DNA of 64,000 nt from Undibacterium paludis (GTDB lineage Bacteria > Pseudomonadota > Gammaproteobacteria > Burkholderiales > Burkholderiaceae_D), in the NCBI RefSeq assembly GCF_022568815.1, contig NZ_JAKZHX010000006.1, forward strand, positions 279,541-343,540, written 5' to 3'. Under the pieces are notes generated by a model that was not told the DNA's origin, did not search any database, and saw nothing but the letters and a program-made list of their open reading frames with translations. Below are positions 9,651 to 18,508 of this stretch, in pieces. The position numbers and the translations under genes were made by a program. Every line of letters begins with the position of its first letter. The stretch's first letter is position 1.

Positions 9651-9670
9651 GTTGACCTCAGGTTGGAATG

Positions 9671-10555
9671 TCAGCCTTGCAAGGCTGCGGCCAGGGTTTT
9701 GACTTCTTCTTCAGACTCTTCCAGTATGCTGTTTAGCGTTCCGTCGCCGACGACAAAATCGATTTCCGAAGAATATTGCTCGGATTCTTCGGCATAAGAG
9801 TGGATATCCATGGGGGAATGGGTTGTTGCCAGTTCATTTGCCAGCAACAGCGTATCGCCCAGGGTTTCTGGCGGCATGGCCCGCAGGCCGAACCACAATG
9901 CTTCCACGGCTTCAACCACCGGTGGTGGCAATTTCAGGCTCTTGATCACGGCTGAGCCGATTTGTGACTCGGTTGATTCACGGTCGATGATGGTGTCAGA
10001 AAAAGAGGGCAGCTCATCAGGGTCAGAATCGGGCGCTGGCTGATCGCGCTCTATCAATGAAGGAAATTCGTCGACGCGTGACAGCAGGTAAAAATTGCCG
10101 ACCTCGTGGACAATACCGGCAAACATGGCTGTGTCCGGGTCCAGTTTGGTGATGCGCCGGGCGATGACTTGTGCAAGTGCAGCAACCTGAGCGGTGTGCT
10201 CCCACAGTTTGTTTGTCATGGCCTGAAGCTGCTTGTTTTTGCTGGTACCGGCCAACTGGCGCACAACCAGCGAGGCAACCACGGCACGCAAGGTGCGGAA
10301 CCCCAGACGGCTGATGGCAGCCTTGACATTGGTGACTTCGTTGCCACGGTTATAGGCTGCCGAATTGGCAATGGCAACCACGCGTGCAGCGAGGAAGGGC
10401 TCATTCAGGACCAGCTTGGTTGCAGTATCAATACTACAGTTCGGATCATCGAGAGTCTGCTGTATCTTAAGAGAAGCCGCAACATTCGTGGGGAAGACTA
10501 ACTCCCCACGTTTGGCTTGTTCAGCTATGCTGTTGAGCGCATCGATTTTATTCAT
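9671..10555 (-). CDS. HDOD-domain signalling protein
   Basis: Start chosen at the ATG giving MNKIDALNSIAEQ (10555), since the frame extends upstream into unlikely N-terminal sequence. The 294-residue protein matches the HDOD fold: a Pro/Leu-rich beginning, TNVAASLKIQQTLDDPN, and helices with VALAQVIARRITKLDPDTAMFAGIVHEVGNFYLL, which resembles HD-GYP phosphohydrolases but lacks the complete HD metal site. HDOD proteins commonly act in motility, DNA-damage or c-di-GMP signalling without enzymatic activity. It ends at the shared terminator with prpE. The specific role is unknown. Confidence 0.85.
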   Translation of the reverse strand: MNKIDALNSIAEQAKRGELVFPTNVAASLKIQQTLDDPNCSIDTATKLVLNEPFLAARVVAIANSAAYNRGNEVTNVKAAISRLGFRTLRAVVASLVVRQLAGTSKNKQLQAMTNKLWEHTAQVAALAQVIARRITKLDPDTAMFAGIVHEVGNFYLLSRVDEFPSLIERDQPAPDSDPDELPSFSDTIIDRESTESQIGSAVIKSLKLPPPVVEAVEALWFGLRAMPPETLGDTLLLANELATTHSPMDIHSYAEESEQYSSEIDFVVGDGTLNSILEESEEEVKTLAAALQG

Positions 10556-10755
10556 CGCTATATCTTTTGCACAAGTTAAACAAACATTGACTATGGTTGC
10601 ATGGGTATATGTACCCATCCGATAAACAAGTAATTCACAGTTAATTCGCAACTAATTAGTAGGCAACGAATAAGCAACTAACGAGCAAACAGCAGGCAGT
10701 TATTATCTTATTTGTAATTAAATTACGCCTGCAGCTTCTTTCCTGGTCAAGATTT

Positions 10756-10785
10756 GCAGAATGATTTCAGATGATTTCATTCTGC
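10756..10785. repeat. Hairpin in the spacer between HDOD and DUF885 genes
   Basis: GCAGAATGA (10756-10764) pairs with TCATTCTGC (10777-10785) around a 12-nt loop. It lies about 50 bp downstream of the DUF885 stop and 200 bp upstream of the HDOD start, on the minus strand. It has no U-tract on either side. It may be a transcript-end hairpin or a regulatory site for the HDOD gene. The rest of 10556-10837 is AT-rich with no gene seen. Confidence 0.35.
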
Positions 10786-10837
10786 TTCAGATAGGGTTGC
10801 AGGTCAATCAAGCGTTGGAAAATAAATCAAAACTTGC

Positions 10838-12679
10838 TCAATTTGTCTTTTGGCTGTCTATCCATTTATTCACTTTGGCTTCCAGCAGGGCCAGCGGCAA
10901 GGTGCCGTCACTCAGGACCACTTCATGAAACTGGCGCAAATCAAAGCGTTTGCCCAGGGCGGTCGCCGCTCTTTGCCTGAGTTCCACGATTTTCAACGAG
11001 CCTATCTTGTAACCCAGGGCTTGCCCAGGCCATGCCATATAGCGTTCCGTCGCCTGGCGCGAAGCTGCCTCACTGTAGCCCAGGGTTGCCTGTTGATACT
11101 GTATTGCCTGCTCACGTGTCCAACCCTTGGCATGCAGGCCTGTGTCGACGACCAGTCGAGTCGCACGCAATAATTCGTCCGTCAGGTGGCCCAGATAGGC
11201 ATTCGGGTCATTTTCAAACAAACCCATTTCCCGGCCCAGGGTTTCCGCATAAAGTGCCCAGCCTTCAGTATAGGCATTATTACCGCCGAATTTGCGGAAT
11301 TTGGGGATATCCAGTTCCAGCGACCTGGCCAGATGAAAGTGGTGACCCGGCTGGCCTTCGTGCAGATACAGGGTCTTCATACCGGTAGTGCTATAGTCCG
11401 CCGGATTATTGATGACGGCCCAGAACACGCCGGGGCGTGAACCATCATAGGCTGGCTGGGTGTAATGATCAGATGCAGTCTGCCTGCTTATTTCTGGTTC
11501 TGCACGGATATCAAGCGCTGCCTTGGGTGTTTTGCTGAAGAGTTCAGGTAGCTTCGCAACAACCAACTTTTCTATCTGGCGGTAGCCATCAAGAACTTCA
11601 GCCTCAGTCTTGTAAGGGCGGTATTGTGGCTGGGTGTCTATCCAGGCTGGCAAGCCAACCGGGTCACCGTGATAACCGAGCCTGGGTCCCAGTGCGACGA
11701 ACTCACTTTGTATTCTGGCAACTTCTTTCAAGCCTATGCCGTGTATGGTTTCCGGGTCCAGGTTGGTCGTCGTCTGGTCGCGGACCAGGGTGCGGTACCA
11801 GCTGTCGCCATCCGGCAAGGCGCCCAGGCCGCTGCTGGTGCGGCTGGCGGCCAGGTAGTCATTTGCAAGGAATTGCTGGAACTCGCGCAGGGCGGGCAAG
11901 ACTTTACTGCTTAACACCTGCCGGTATGCAGTGCCCAGGCGTTGTTTATCCTTGTCAGAAAACTCTGCAGGGAAGTTTTTGACCGGTACGAAGTATGCAT
12001 GATCTTCCAGCTTTTCTGTGACCAGTTGCGCATATTGCGGCAATGCAGAATTGACCAGTGCCTTGGGCAAGACGATACCGCGCTTGATGCCGATGCGCAT
12101 ATTGTCCTTTGCCTGATGCAGCCATGTTGGCAATTTTTCCAATCGACGCAGGAAAATTTCGTATTGCTTCACGGTCTTCAAGGGCTGGGCATTTTGCCCG
12201 GACGCGAAGTGGGCCAAAGTCACGGGCAGGCTGTCCATCTGATTGATGGGCAATAAATGCTGGTCAAACTTCGCTAATTCCAGATTCGCACGAATTTCAA
12301 AATCCAGGCAGTCATAGGTGACCAGATCATTGACAGACAATTGATCGCGCCTGATGGCCGCCAGCTTGCTGGCAACATCCTTCCACATGGCGACCTGTTT
12401 TGCCTTGACCGAAGGCAGTAAGGTCTGGGGCAGCAAGTCATCATAGCGGCTATCGCCATTGTAGGTTGCGCCCATGGGGTCGAAAGCAGTTTGCTTCTCA
12501 TAGTAATAATCAGCCAGTTTGAGCAGGCGCTGGCTTTCCAGCTTTGCTGCCGCGATTGTCTTCACCTGGTTAGCCTGGGTGTGCGCCTGCTCTGCTGCCA
12601 GGGCGTTGCCAGTGATGATGCTGTAACTAATGATGCCGGCAGAAATGAGTGTGCCGGTAAGTGAGCAGAGCTTGGGCAT
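10838..12679 (-). CDS. DUF885-family secreted metallohydrolase
   Basis: Start placed at 12679 (MPKLCSLTG...), which gives a classical signal peptide ending near NALAA and a mature protein of about 590 residues. The DUF885 hallmarks are visible: HEGQPGHH near residue 436 and TEGWALYAE near residue 476, together resembling a thermolysin-like zinc site with a downstream Glu ligand. The family contains predicted or proven peptidases in the periplasm or at the cell surface. The substrate here is unknown. It is a single transcription unit flanked by long spacers. Confidence 0.85.
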   Translation of the reverse strand: MPKLCSLTGTLISAGIISYSIITGNALAAEQAHTQANQVKTIAAAKLESQRLLKLADYYYEKQTAFDPMGATYNGDSRYDDLLPQTLLPSVKAKQVAMWKDVASKLAAIRRDQLSVNDLVTYDCLDFEIRANLELAKFDQHLLPINQMDSLPVTLAHFASGQNAQPLKTVKQYEIFLRRLEKLPTWLHQAKDNMRIGIKRGIVLPKALVNSALPQYAQLVTEKLEDHAYFVPVKNFPAEFSDKDKQRLGTAYRQVLSSKVLPALREFQQFLANDYLAASRTSSGLGALPDGDSWYRTLVRDQTTTNLDPETIHGIGLKEVARIQSEFVALGPRLGYHGDPVGLPAWIDTQPQYRPYKTEAEVLDGYRQIEKLVVAKLPELFSKTPKAALDIRAEPEISRQTASDHYTQPAYDGSRPGVFWAVINNPADYSTTGMKTLYLHEGQPGHHFHLARSLELDIPKFRKFGGNNAYTEGWALYAETLGREMGLFENDPNAYLGHLTDELLRATRLVVDTGLHAKGWTREQAIQYQQATLGYSEAASRQATERYMAWPGQALGYKIGSLKIVELRQRAATALGKRFDLRQFHEVVLSDGTLPLALLEAKVNKWIDSQKTN

Positions 12680-13084
12680 AAAAATGATCCGCAGAATGGA
12701 AATTGAAAAATAATCCGCAAGCATACCATCAGGTACCAAATTATTGTTCGCTTGCAAAGATGCTTTTGCTGGCCAAGTCCCTGCTTGTCGGTTGAATGCA
12801 AAAGATGAAAATAAGCGGAGCTTTTTGAATTTATGCTTAAAGCTTTTCCTGCTTTGACCGTTATCTGAGTAGATCGCGCATATTCCAGTTTCTGATGCTT
12901 TGCGGCTTGGGATTGAGGGACAGGCGCGTGCCAATGGAACTGATATCAATGGTGCCTGTGTCCTGTCGCGGCTGGCGAAGGATGACTGACGTCTGTATGC
13001 CTGTGGTCTGCAACTTCTACCCCGGCAAAAAAACTGATCATGCGGTTCCTTGTTTGATTTCTATTGCCAAGGCTGGGCCGCATC
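12680..13084. other. Intergenic region, 405 bp, between divergent genes
   Basis: This spacer separates the divergently transcribed DUF885 gene and the calcium-loop protein gene and must hold both promoters. I see no convincing coding frame, repeat or RNA gene in it. Frames open through it lack family features and have no ribosome sites. Confidence 0.5.
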
Positions 13085-14185
13085 ATGAAAATTGCCTCTT
13101 CTGACATCACCCTTTCATCGAGCCATGCCGCCAGCAGCACATGGGAAACCCAGGAAAAGCTGCGTGCCTGGGTAGGTGACCAGCGCCCTGACTTTGAAGG
13201 TAATAATACCAAGACCAATGGGCCTGCCAACCTCAGGTCAGTTACCGGTACCGTACAAATTTCTGATGCCGCGCGGGCAGCGCAAGCCGCCCCCGTCAAT
13301 TCTGCTGCAGGAGCTGCCGATGCGGTTGAGCAAGCAGGTGACGCAGACAACGACCCGCGCGTCCGCCTGATCAAATACATCATAGAATTGTTGACAGGTA
13401 AAAAGATCAATGTGCTCAACAGCGAAGACTTGAAAGTTGATACGAGCGCCGCACCAGCCCAGCCTACCCAAACGGCTGAGGCTGCAACTGCAGCAAAAAA
13501 TGCAGCGCCGCAGAAGGCCGGCTGGGGTGTGGAGGTTGATACCCATGAATCTTACACAGAAACCGAGCAGACTTCATTCAAGGCCAGTGGCAAGATCGTG
13601 ACTGCAGATAATAAGGAAATCAGTTTCGATTTATCATTTGAGCTGAACCGAAGCTACCATGAAGAAAGTGATACCCATATCCGGCTTGGTGATGGCAAAA
13701 AGGTCGATCCACTGGTGATCAACTTCTCTGGCAATTCCGCGCAACTGACTTCGCAGAAATTTGCTTTTGATCTCAATGGTGACGGTAAAAAAGAAAATAT
13801 CTCTTTTGTGCAGGGGGCAGGTTTCCTGGCACTCGATAAGAATAATGATGGCAAGATCAATAACGGCTCAGAGCTGTTTGGTCCTGGTACAGGCAATGGC
13901 TTTTCCGAGCTGGCCGCTTACGACAGCGACGGTAATCACTGGATAGATGAAAACGATGCGGTTTACCAGAAACTGAAAGTATGGACCAAAGATAGCGCGG
14001 GGCATGACCAGTTGCAGACGCTGAAGCAGGCAAATGTCGGCGCGCTATATCTGGGTAATGCTGGTACGCAGTTTTCCCTCAATAATGCACAGAATCAATC
14101 AGACGGGCAAATCCGTTCTTCCGGCGTATGGTTGAGTGAAGATGGCAAGGCGCATAGCTTGCAGCAGGTTGATCTGTCAGTCTGA
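13085..14185 (+). CDS. Protein with EF-hand-like calcium loops
   Basis: This 366-residue protein starts at MKIASSDITL. No signal peptide is seen. The N-terminal 150 residues are Ala-rich and probably disordered. A beta-rich middle contains FDLSFELNRSYHEES. A C-terminal region carries three calcium-loop-type motifs: DLNGDGKKE near residue 229, DKNNDGKIN near 253 and DSDGNHWIDENDA near 280. This pattern is seen in bacterial proteins exported by type I or related routes and in a conserved proteobacterial family of unknown role. It is monocistronic and ends at a strong terminator shared with the convergent chemoreceptor gene. Confidence 0.75.
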   Translation: MKIASSDITLSSSHAASSTWETQEKLRAWVGDQRPDFEGNNTKTNGPANLRSVTGTVQISDAARAAQAAPVNSAAGAADAVEQAGDADNDPRVRLIKYIIELLTGKKINVLNSEDLKVDTSAAPAQPTQTAEAATAAKNAAPQKAGWGVEVDTHESYTETEQTSFKASGKIVTADNKEISFDLSFELNRSYHEESDTHIRLGDGKKVDPLVINFSGNSAQLTSQKFAFDLNGDGKKENISFVQGAGFLALDKNNDGKINNGSELFGPGTGNGFSELAAYDSDGNHWIDENDAVYQKLKVWTKDSAGHDQLQTLKQANVGALYLGNAGTQFSLNNAQNQSDGQIRSSGVWLSEDGKAHSLQQVDLSV

Positions 14186-14225
14186 CATGGATGTTGTTCT
14201 TTGCGGTAAGCTTTGTTTATCACGA

Positions 14226-14263
14226 AAAAACGGCCCTTGAAGTTCAATTCAGGGGCCGTTTTT
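14226..14263. terminator. Bidirectional rho-independent terminator
   Basis: A 16-bp stem (14226-14241 with 14248-14263, one mismatch) has A5 and T7 flanks and a six-base loop. It lies between the calcium-loop gene and the convergent chemoreceptor gene, so it can serve both. Confidence 0.85.
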
Positions 14264-14297
14264 TTCATACTTCTTTCATCACTGATGCTGGGTCAGG

Positions 14298-16031
14298 CTA
14301 GAACTCTTCCCAGTCCGTATTTGCCCCGGTGTCCGGTTTTTCTAGTGAGGAGTTTTTCCTGGCTGGTGTTGCGCTATTTACAGTTTTTGCCGGGGCTCTG
14401 CTGATCCTCAGTGTCTTCTCGGCTGCCGATGTTGTCGATTTTGGAGTGGCTTTGCTGACACTGGGCGCAGGCTGACTCTTGATGATATTGTCGAGTTTGA
14501 AGATGCTGACCGCCTGGGTCAGCGCTCCCGCCTGTTCCTGCATACTTTCGGCGGCAGCGGCTGCCTGCTCAACCAGTGCCGAATTCTGTTGGGTCATTTC
14601 ATCCATATTGGAAATGGCCAGATTGACTTGTTCTATGCCGGCGCTTTGTTCCTGGCTGGCGGCGGTAATCTCGCTCATGATGTCAGCCACATGTTTGATG
14701 GAGGTGACGATCTCGTCCATCGTCATGCCTGCCTCATCCACGAGCTTGTTGCCGAGGTTGACTTTTTCAACTGAATCATCAATCAGGGATTTGATTTCTT
14801 TGGCCGCGCTGGCGCTACGTTGCGCCAGGTTCCTGACCTCGGCAGCAACCACGGCAAAACCGCGTCCCTGTTCACCGGCGCGTGCGGCTTCAACCGCGGC
14901 ATTCAGTGCCAGGATATTGGTCTGGAAGGCGATGCCGTCAATCACGCCGATGATGTCGACAATCTTGCCCGAGCTATCCTTGATGGAACCCATGGTATTG
15001 ACTACCTGGCCGACTATATGGCCACCCTTGGTCGCGACTTCAGATGCAGAAATCGCCAGTTGATTGGCCTGGCGGGCATTGTCTGCATTCTGCTTGACGG
15101 TAGATGTCAGCTCCTCCATGGACGAGGCTGTTTCTTCCAGTGAGCTGGCTTGTGATTCTGTACGGCCCGACAGGTCGGCATTGCCTGAGGCAATTTCACT
15201 TGAGGCAGTCGATATCATGGCTGCGCTGTTATGTACCTGTGAAATAGTCATGACCAGACTGTTGTTCATGTCAGCAAGGGCGCTCATCAACTGACCAGTT
15301 TCATCACGCGATTTGACTTCTATGCGGCCGGTCAGGTCGCCATTGGCAACCTTGGTGGCGACATTAACGGCAGCCTCCAGCGGGCTGGTGATGGAACGCG
15401 CTATCCAGGTAGCAAATGCGGCACTGATGAGCAGAGCAATAATGCCAAGTACGATCATCAGATTGCGCGAAAACATGATGATATTCTTGATTTCATCACC
15501 ATTGCCATTCATGTCGGCCTTGAGCACTTCACTGAGTTTTTCTATGTCAGTCAGGGATTGTTTCAGGGCAGGGAAGGTCGATTTGCCCATCATGGCGATG
15601 GCTTCATCTTTTTGATCGAGTTCGATCAGGTCGCCGGTCTTGCTGAATGAGGCTACAAAAGCAGCATTTGACGCCACCAGTTTTTCCACTGCTTCTTTTT
15701 CTTTGGCTGACTGCGCCAGTTTTTTCAAGGTGTCCAGCAGGGAGGTGATTTTCTTCTTGTTGGCATCTATTGCGCCGTACTGTTTCGTACGGGCATTCTG
15801 GTCAGGGGTAATGAACAGTTCCAGGGTGCGGCTGCCATTTTCCTGTATCAGTGCTGAAATTTCCAGGGCGCTGGTGACACCAACGGCATCGTTTTCCAGT
15901 ATCTGCCTGTTTCTGTCGGCAATTTCATTGAGCCTGATAACGCTGATGACGACCATTAATAACATGGTCAGCAAAGTCAGCCCGAAACCAAAGCTGAGGC
16001 GTACCCTGATTTTAAGATTACTGAAGTTCAT
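14298..16031 (-). CDS. Methyl-accepting chemotaxis protein with C-terminal WEEF tether
   Basis: This 577-residue chemoreceptor has a first transmembrane helix at residues 11-32, a periplasmic four-helix-bundle-like sensor to about residue 190, a second transmembrane helix near 191-210, a HAMP domain, and a cytoplasmic signalling hairpin. The invariant tip ([34 protein letters not shown]) is present. The protein ends in DWEEF, a pentapeptide of the type that docks the methyltransferase CheR and the methylesterase CheB. The ligand is unknown. A paralog of the same layout lies at 33325-35028. Confidence 0.92.
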   Translation of the reverse strand: MNFSNLKIRVRLSFGFGLTLLTMLLMVVISVIRLNEIADRNRQILENDAVGVTSALEISALIQENGSRTLELFITPDQNARTKQYGAIDANKKKITSLLDTLKKLAQSAKEKEAVEKLVASNAAFVASFSKTGDLIELDQKDEAIAMMGKSTFPALKQSLTDIEKLSEVLKADMNGNGDEIKNIIMFSRNLMIVLGIIALLISAAFATWIARSITSPLEAAVNVATKVANGDLTGRIEVKSRDETGQLMSALADMNNSLVMTISQVHNSAAMISTASSEIASGNADLSGRTESQASSLEETASSMEELTSTVKQNADNARQANQLAISASEVATKGGHIVGQVVNTMGSIKDSSGKIVDIIGVIDGIAFQTNILALNAAVEAARAGEQGRGFAVVAAEVRNLAQRSASAAKEIKSLIDDSVEKVNLGNKLVDEAGMTMDEIVTSIKHVADIMSEITAASQEQSAGIEQVNLAISNMDEMTQQNSALVEQAAAAAESMQEQAGALTQAVSIFKLDNIIKSQPAPSVSKATPKSTTSAAEKTLRISRAPAKTVNSATPARKNSSLEKPDTGANTDWEEF

Positions 16032-16219
16032 GGTTGAGATTCCTGTATAAATCAGTTTTTAGGACTTTTTAGGAGCTGCCGTTGTAGTTTTCAGCATACC
16101 TAAAAACCAGATACTAAGGTAAGTAAATTGATGTTTAGTCGCAGTTGCTGTCGGTTTCCTGACAAAATTAAGATTTCCTTCATGTAAAATCACAAATCAG
16201 TTGATAAAACAGAGGACTT

Positions 16220-17203
16220 ATGAAGCTTGCAACACTGAAGGATGGTTCCCGGGACGGGCAATTGCTGGTCGTTTCACGAGACTTGAAAACTGCCTGTATC
16301 GCGGATGGCGTCGCACCTACTTTGCAACATGCCCTCGACGACTGGAATTTCATACAGCCACAGCTTGAAGAGTTATACAACAAGCTAAATGCCGGACGTG
16401 CCACTTACAGCTTTGATTTTGAAGCAAAAAACTGCATGGCGCCTTTGCCCAGGGCATTCCAGTGGGCGGATGGTTCTGCCTATGTCAATCATGTGGAACT
16501 GGTGCGCAAAGCCAGGAATGCCGAGATGCCGGACAGCTTCTGGCATGATCCCCTGATGTACCAGGGCGGCAGCGATGATTTTATCGGTCCCTGTGATGAC
16601 ATCGTCATGGCATCGGAAGAGTGGGGTATCGACTTTGAAAGCGAAATTGCTGTCGTGACCGGTGACGTGCCCATGGGTGTGAAAGTGCAACATGCGGCCG
16701 ACCATATCTGCCTGCTGATGCTGGTCAATGACGTATCCCTGCGCAATCTGATCCCGGCTGAACTGGCCAAGGGCTTTGGGTTCTTCCAGTCGAAACCGGC
16801 GTCCAGCTTTTCACCGGTGGCTGTTACGCCGGATGAACTTGGTGATGCCTGGAAGGATGGCAAAGTCAACCTGCCGCTGCGTTCCAGCCTTAATGGCATG
16901 CTGGTTGGCCAGCCAAATGCCGGCATCGATATGGTGTTTTCTTTCCCTCAACTGATCACACATCTATGTAAGACCAGAAATGCCAGGGCCGGCACCATCA
17001 TTGGTTCTGGCACAGTGTCAAACAAGGATGCCGGCAAAGGCTATAGCTGCATCGCAGAAAAACGCGCGCTGGAAATGATTGCCGTTGGTGAACCAGTCAC
17101 ACCGTATATGAAATTTGGTGACAGCATCAAGATAGAAATGCTGGATAAAAATGGCAAATCCATCTTCGGTGCGATTGACCAGAGCGTGGTGGACAAGATT
17201 TAA
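16220..17203 (+). CDS. Fumarylacetoacetate hydrolase family protein
   Basis: This 327-residue protein has the FAH fold. Metal-ligand acidic residues are seen in DFESEIAVVTGDVPMG (near residues 136-151), followed by LMLVNDVSLRNLIP and the C-terminal GTIIGSGTVSNKDAGKGYSCIAEKRA. This variant, with an N-terminal MKLATLKDGSRDGQLLVVS segment, is common in Burkholderiales. Members hydrolyse C-C bonds in fumarylacetoacetate or act as decarboxylases or hydratases in aromatic catabolism. GAGG precedes the ATG. No aromatic-degradation genes adjoin it, so the substrate is open. Confidence 0.88.
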   Translation: MKLATLKDGSRDGQLLVVSRDLKTACIADGVAPTLQHALDDWNFIQPQLEELYNKLNAGRATYSFDFEAKNCMAPLPRAFQWADGSAYVNHVELVRKARNAEMPDSFWHDPLMYQGGSDDFIGPCDDIVMASEEWGIDFESEIAVVTGDVPMGVKVQHAADHICLLMLVNDVSLRNLIPAELAKGFGFFQSKPASSFSPVAVTPDELGDAWKDGKVNLPLRSSLNGMLVGQPNAGIDMVFSFPQLITHLCKTRNARAGTIIGSGTVSNKDAGKGYSCIAEKRALEMIAVGEPVTPYMKFGDSIKIEMLDKNGKSIFGAIDQSVVDKI

Positions 17204-17274
17204 GTTGCCTGTTCTGGCTGTTTGCCCAGATGCCCCAATTTGCAGACGATACACATCATTGACTGGAGTCCGGT

Positions 17275-18441
17275 ATGTCCCTGATTTTTACTTTTTCCTT
17301 GCGTACGGCAGTTGTGGCAGTGTTGGGGCTGGCGTGTGTCGCTGCCAGCGCGCAGATCAGGGTGGGGATCAATCTTTCAACGACGGGGCCGGCAGCTGCC
17401 ATAGGCAGCTCTTCAAAAAATACTGTTTTACTGTGGCCCAAGGAGTTGGCCGGGAAGAGGATAGAGTACATCATCCTTGATGATGGAACAGATCCAGGTA
17501 ATGCTGTCAAAAATGTACGCAAGCTGATTGCCGAAGAAAAGGTCGATATCATCATCGGCCCCAACACCACACCGAATGCGCTGGCGCTGCTCGACATTGT
17601 GGCAGAAAGCGAAACACCGATGATCGCCCTGGCGGCTTCAGCAGGCATCGTCGAACCCATGGATGCCAAACGTGCCTGGGCATTCAAGATGCCGCAGAAC
17701 GATACGCATATGACGACCATACTGACACAGCACATGGCAGACCATGGTGTGAAAACGGTCGCCTTCATCGGTTTTGCTGACGCTTATGGTGAGGGCTGGT
17801 GGCGTGAATTTTCGAAACTGGCTGAGCTGCGCCATATCAAGATCGTCGCCAATGAAAGGTTCGCCCGTACAGACACCAGCGTGACCGGACAGGTCTTGAA
17901 GATGATGGCTGCGAAGCCGGACGCCGTCCTGATTGCAGGTTCAGGTACGCCGGCAGTATTGCCGCAAAAAACACTGATAGAGCGTGGTTACAAGTCACAG
18001 ATTTACCAGACCCATGGCATCGCCAGCCTGGAATTTTTGAAGCTGGGAGGCAAGGACATAGAAGGTACCTTGTTCCCTACTGGTCCCGCAGTCGTGGCAC
18101 GCCAACTGCCTGACAAACATGCAGTCAAAAAAGTCAGCGTGGAATTTGTCTCTAAATATGAAAAAGCTTATGGCCCCGACACGGTAACCCAGTTCGCGGC
18201 TGATGCCTGGGGCGCATGGCTATTGATCGCCAATGCCGTACCGGTGGCGATCAATACGGCACAACCAGGCACCAAAGCCTTCCGGCAGGCTTTGCGCAGT
18301 GCACTGGAAAATACACATGGCCTGGTGGTGCCGCAAGGTGTCATCAATATGAGTGCAACAGATCATGTGGGTCTGGACCAGCGCTCGCGCGTTATGGGCA
18401 AGATACAGGGCGGCAAATTCACTTATGCTTATGGTGGCTGA
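17275..18441 (+). CDS. Periplasmic substrate-binding protein of a branched-chain amino acid-type ABC transporter
   Basis: This 388-residue protein begins with a signal peptide (cleavage after ACVAASA). It follows the type I periplasmic-binding fold of the LivJ/Leu-Ile-Val family: IRVGINLSTTGPAAAIGSSSKN at the start and GPNTTPNALALLDIVAESETPMIALAASAGIVEP at the ligand cleft. No permease or ATPase genes follow, so it is an orphan binding protein. Similar Burkholderiales paralogs often bind aromatic acids, amides or amino acids. It is closed by a terminator at 18473-18508. Confidence 0.88.
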   Translation: MSLIFTFSLRTAVVAVLGLACVAASAQIRVGINLSTTGPAAAIGSSSKNTVLLWPKELAGKRIEYIILDDGTDPGNAVKNVRKLIAEEKVDIIIGPNTTPNALALLDIVAESETPMIALAASAGIVEPMDAKRAWAFKMPQNDTHMTTILTQHMADHGVKTVAFIGFADAYGEGWWREFSKLAELRHIKIVANERFARTDTSVTGQVLKMMAAKPDAVLIAGSGTPAVLPQKTLIERGYKSQIYQTHGIASLEFLKLGGKDIEGTLFPTGPAVVARQLPDKHAVKKVSVEFVSKYEKAYGPDTVTQFAADAWGAWLLIANAVPVAINTAQPGTKAFRQALRSALENTHGLVVPQGVINMSATDHVGLDQRSRVMGKIQGGKFTYAYGG

Positions 18442-18472
18442 ATAGTCTGCATTAAATCCATGGTAGATGATG

Positions 18473-18508
18473 CCAGCCCGAGAGGCTTGACTCTCAGGCT
18501 GGTTTTTT
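18473..18508 (+). terminator. Rho-independent terminator of the binding-protein gene
   Basis: The stem CCAGCC-c-GAGAG pairs with CTCTC-a-GGCTGG around a six-base loop and is followed by TTTTTT. The U-tract runs to the stop codon of the convergent patatin gene (18507-18509), so the two genes are packed end to end. Confidence 0.85.
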
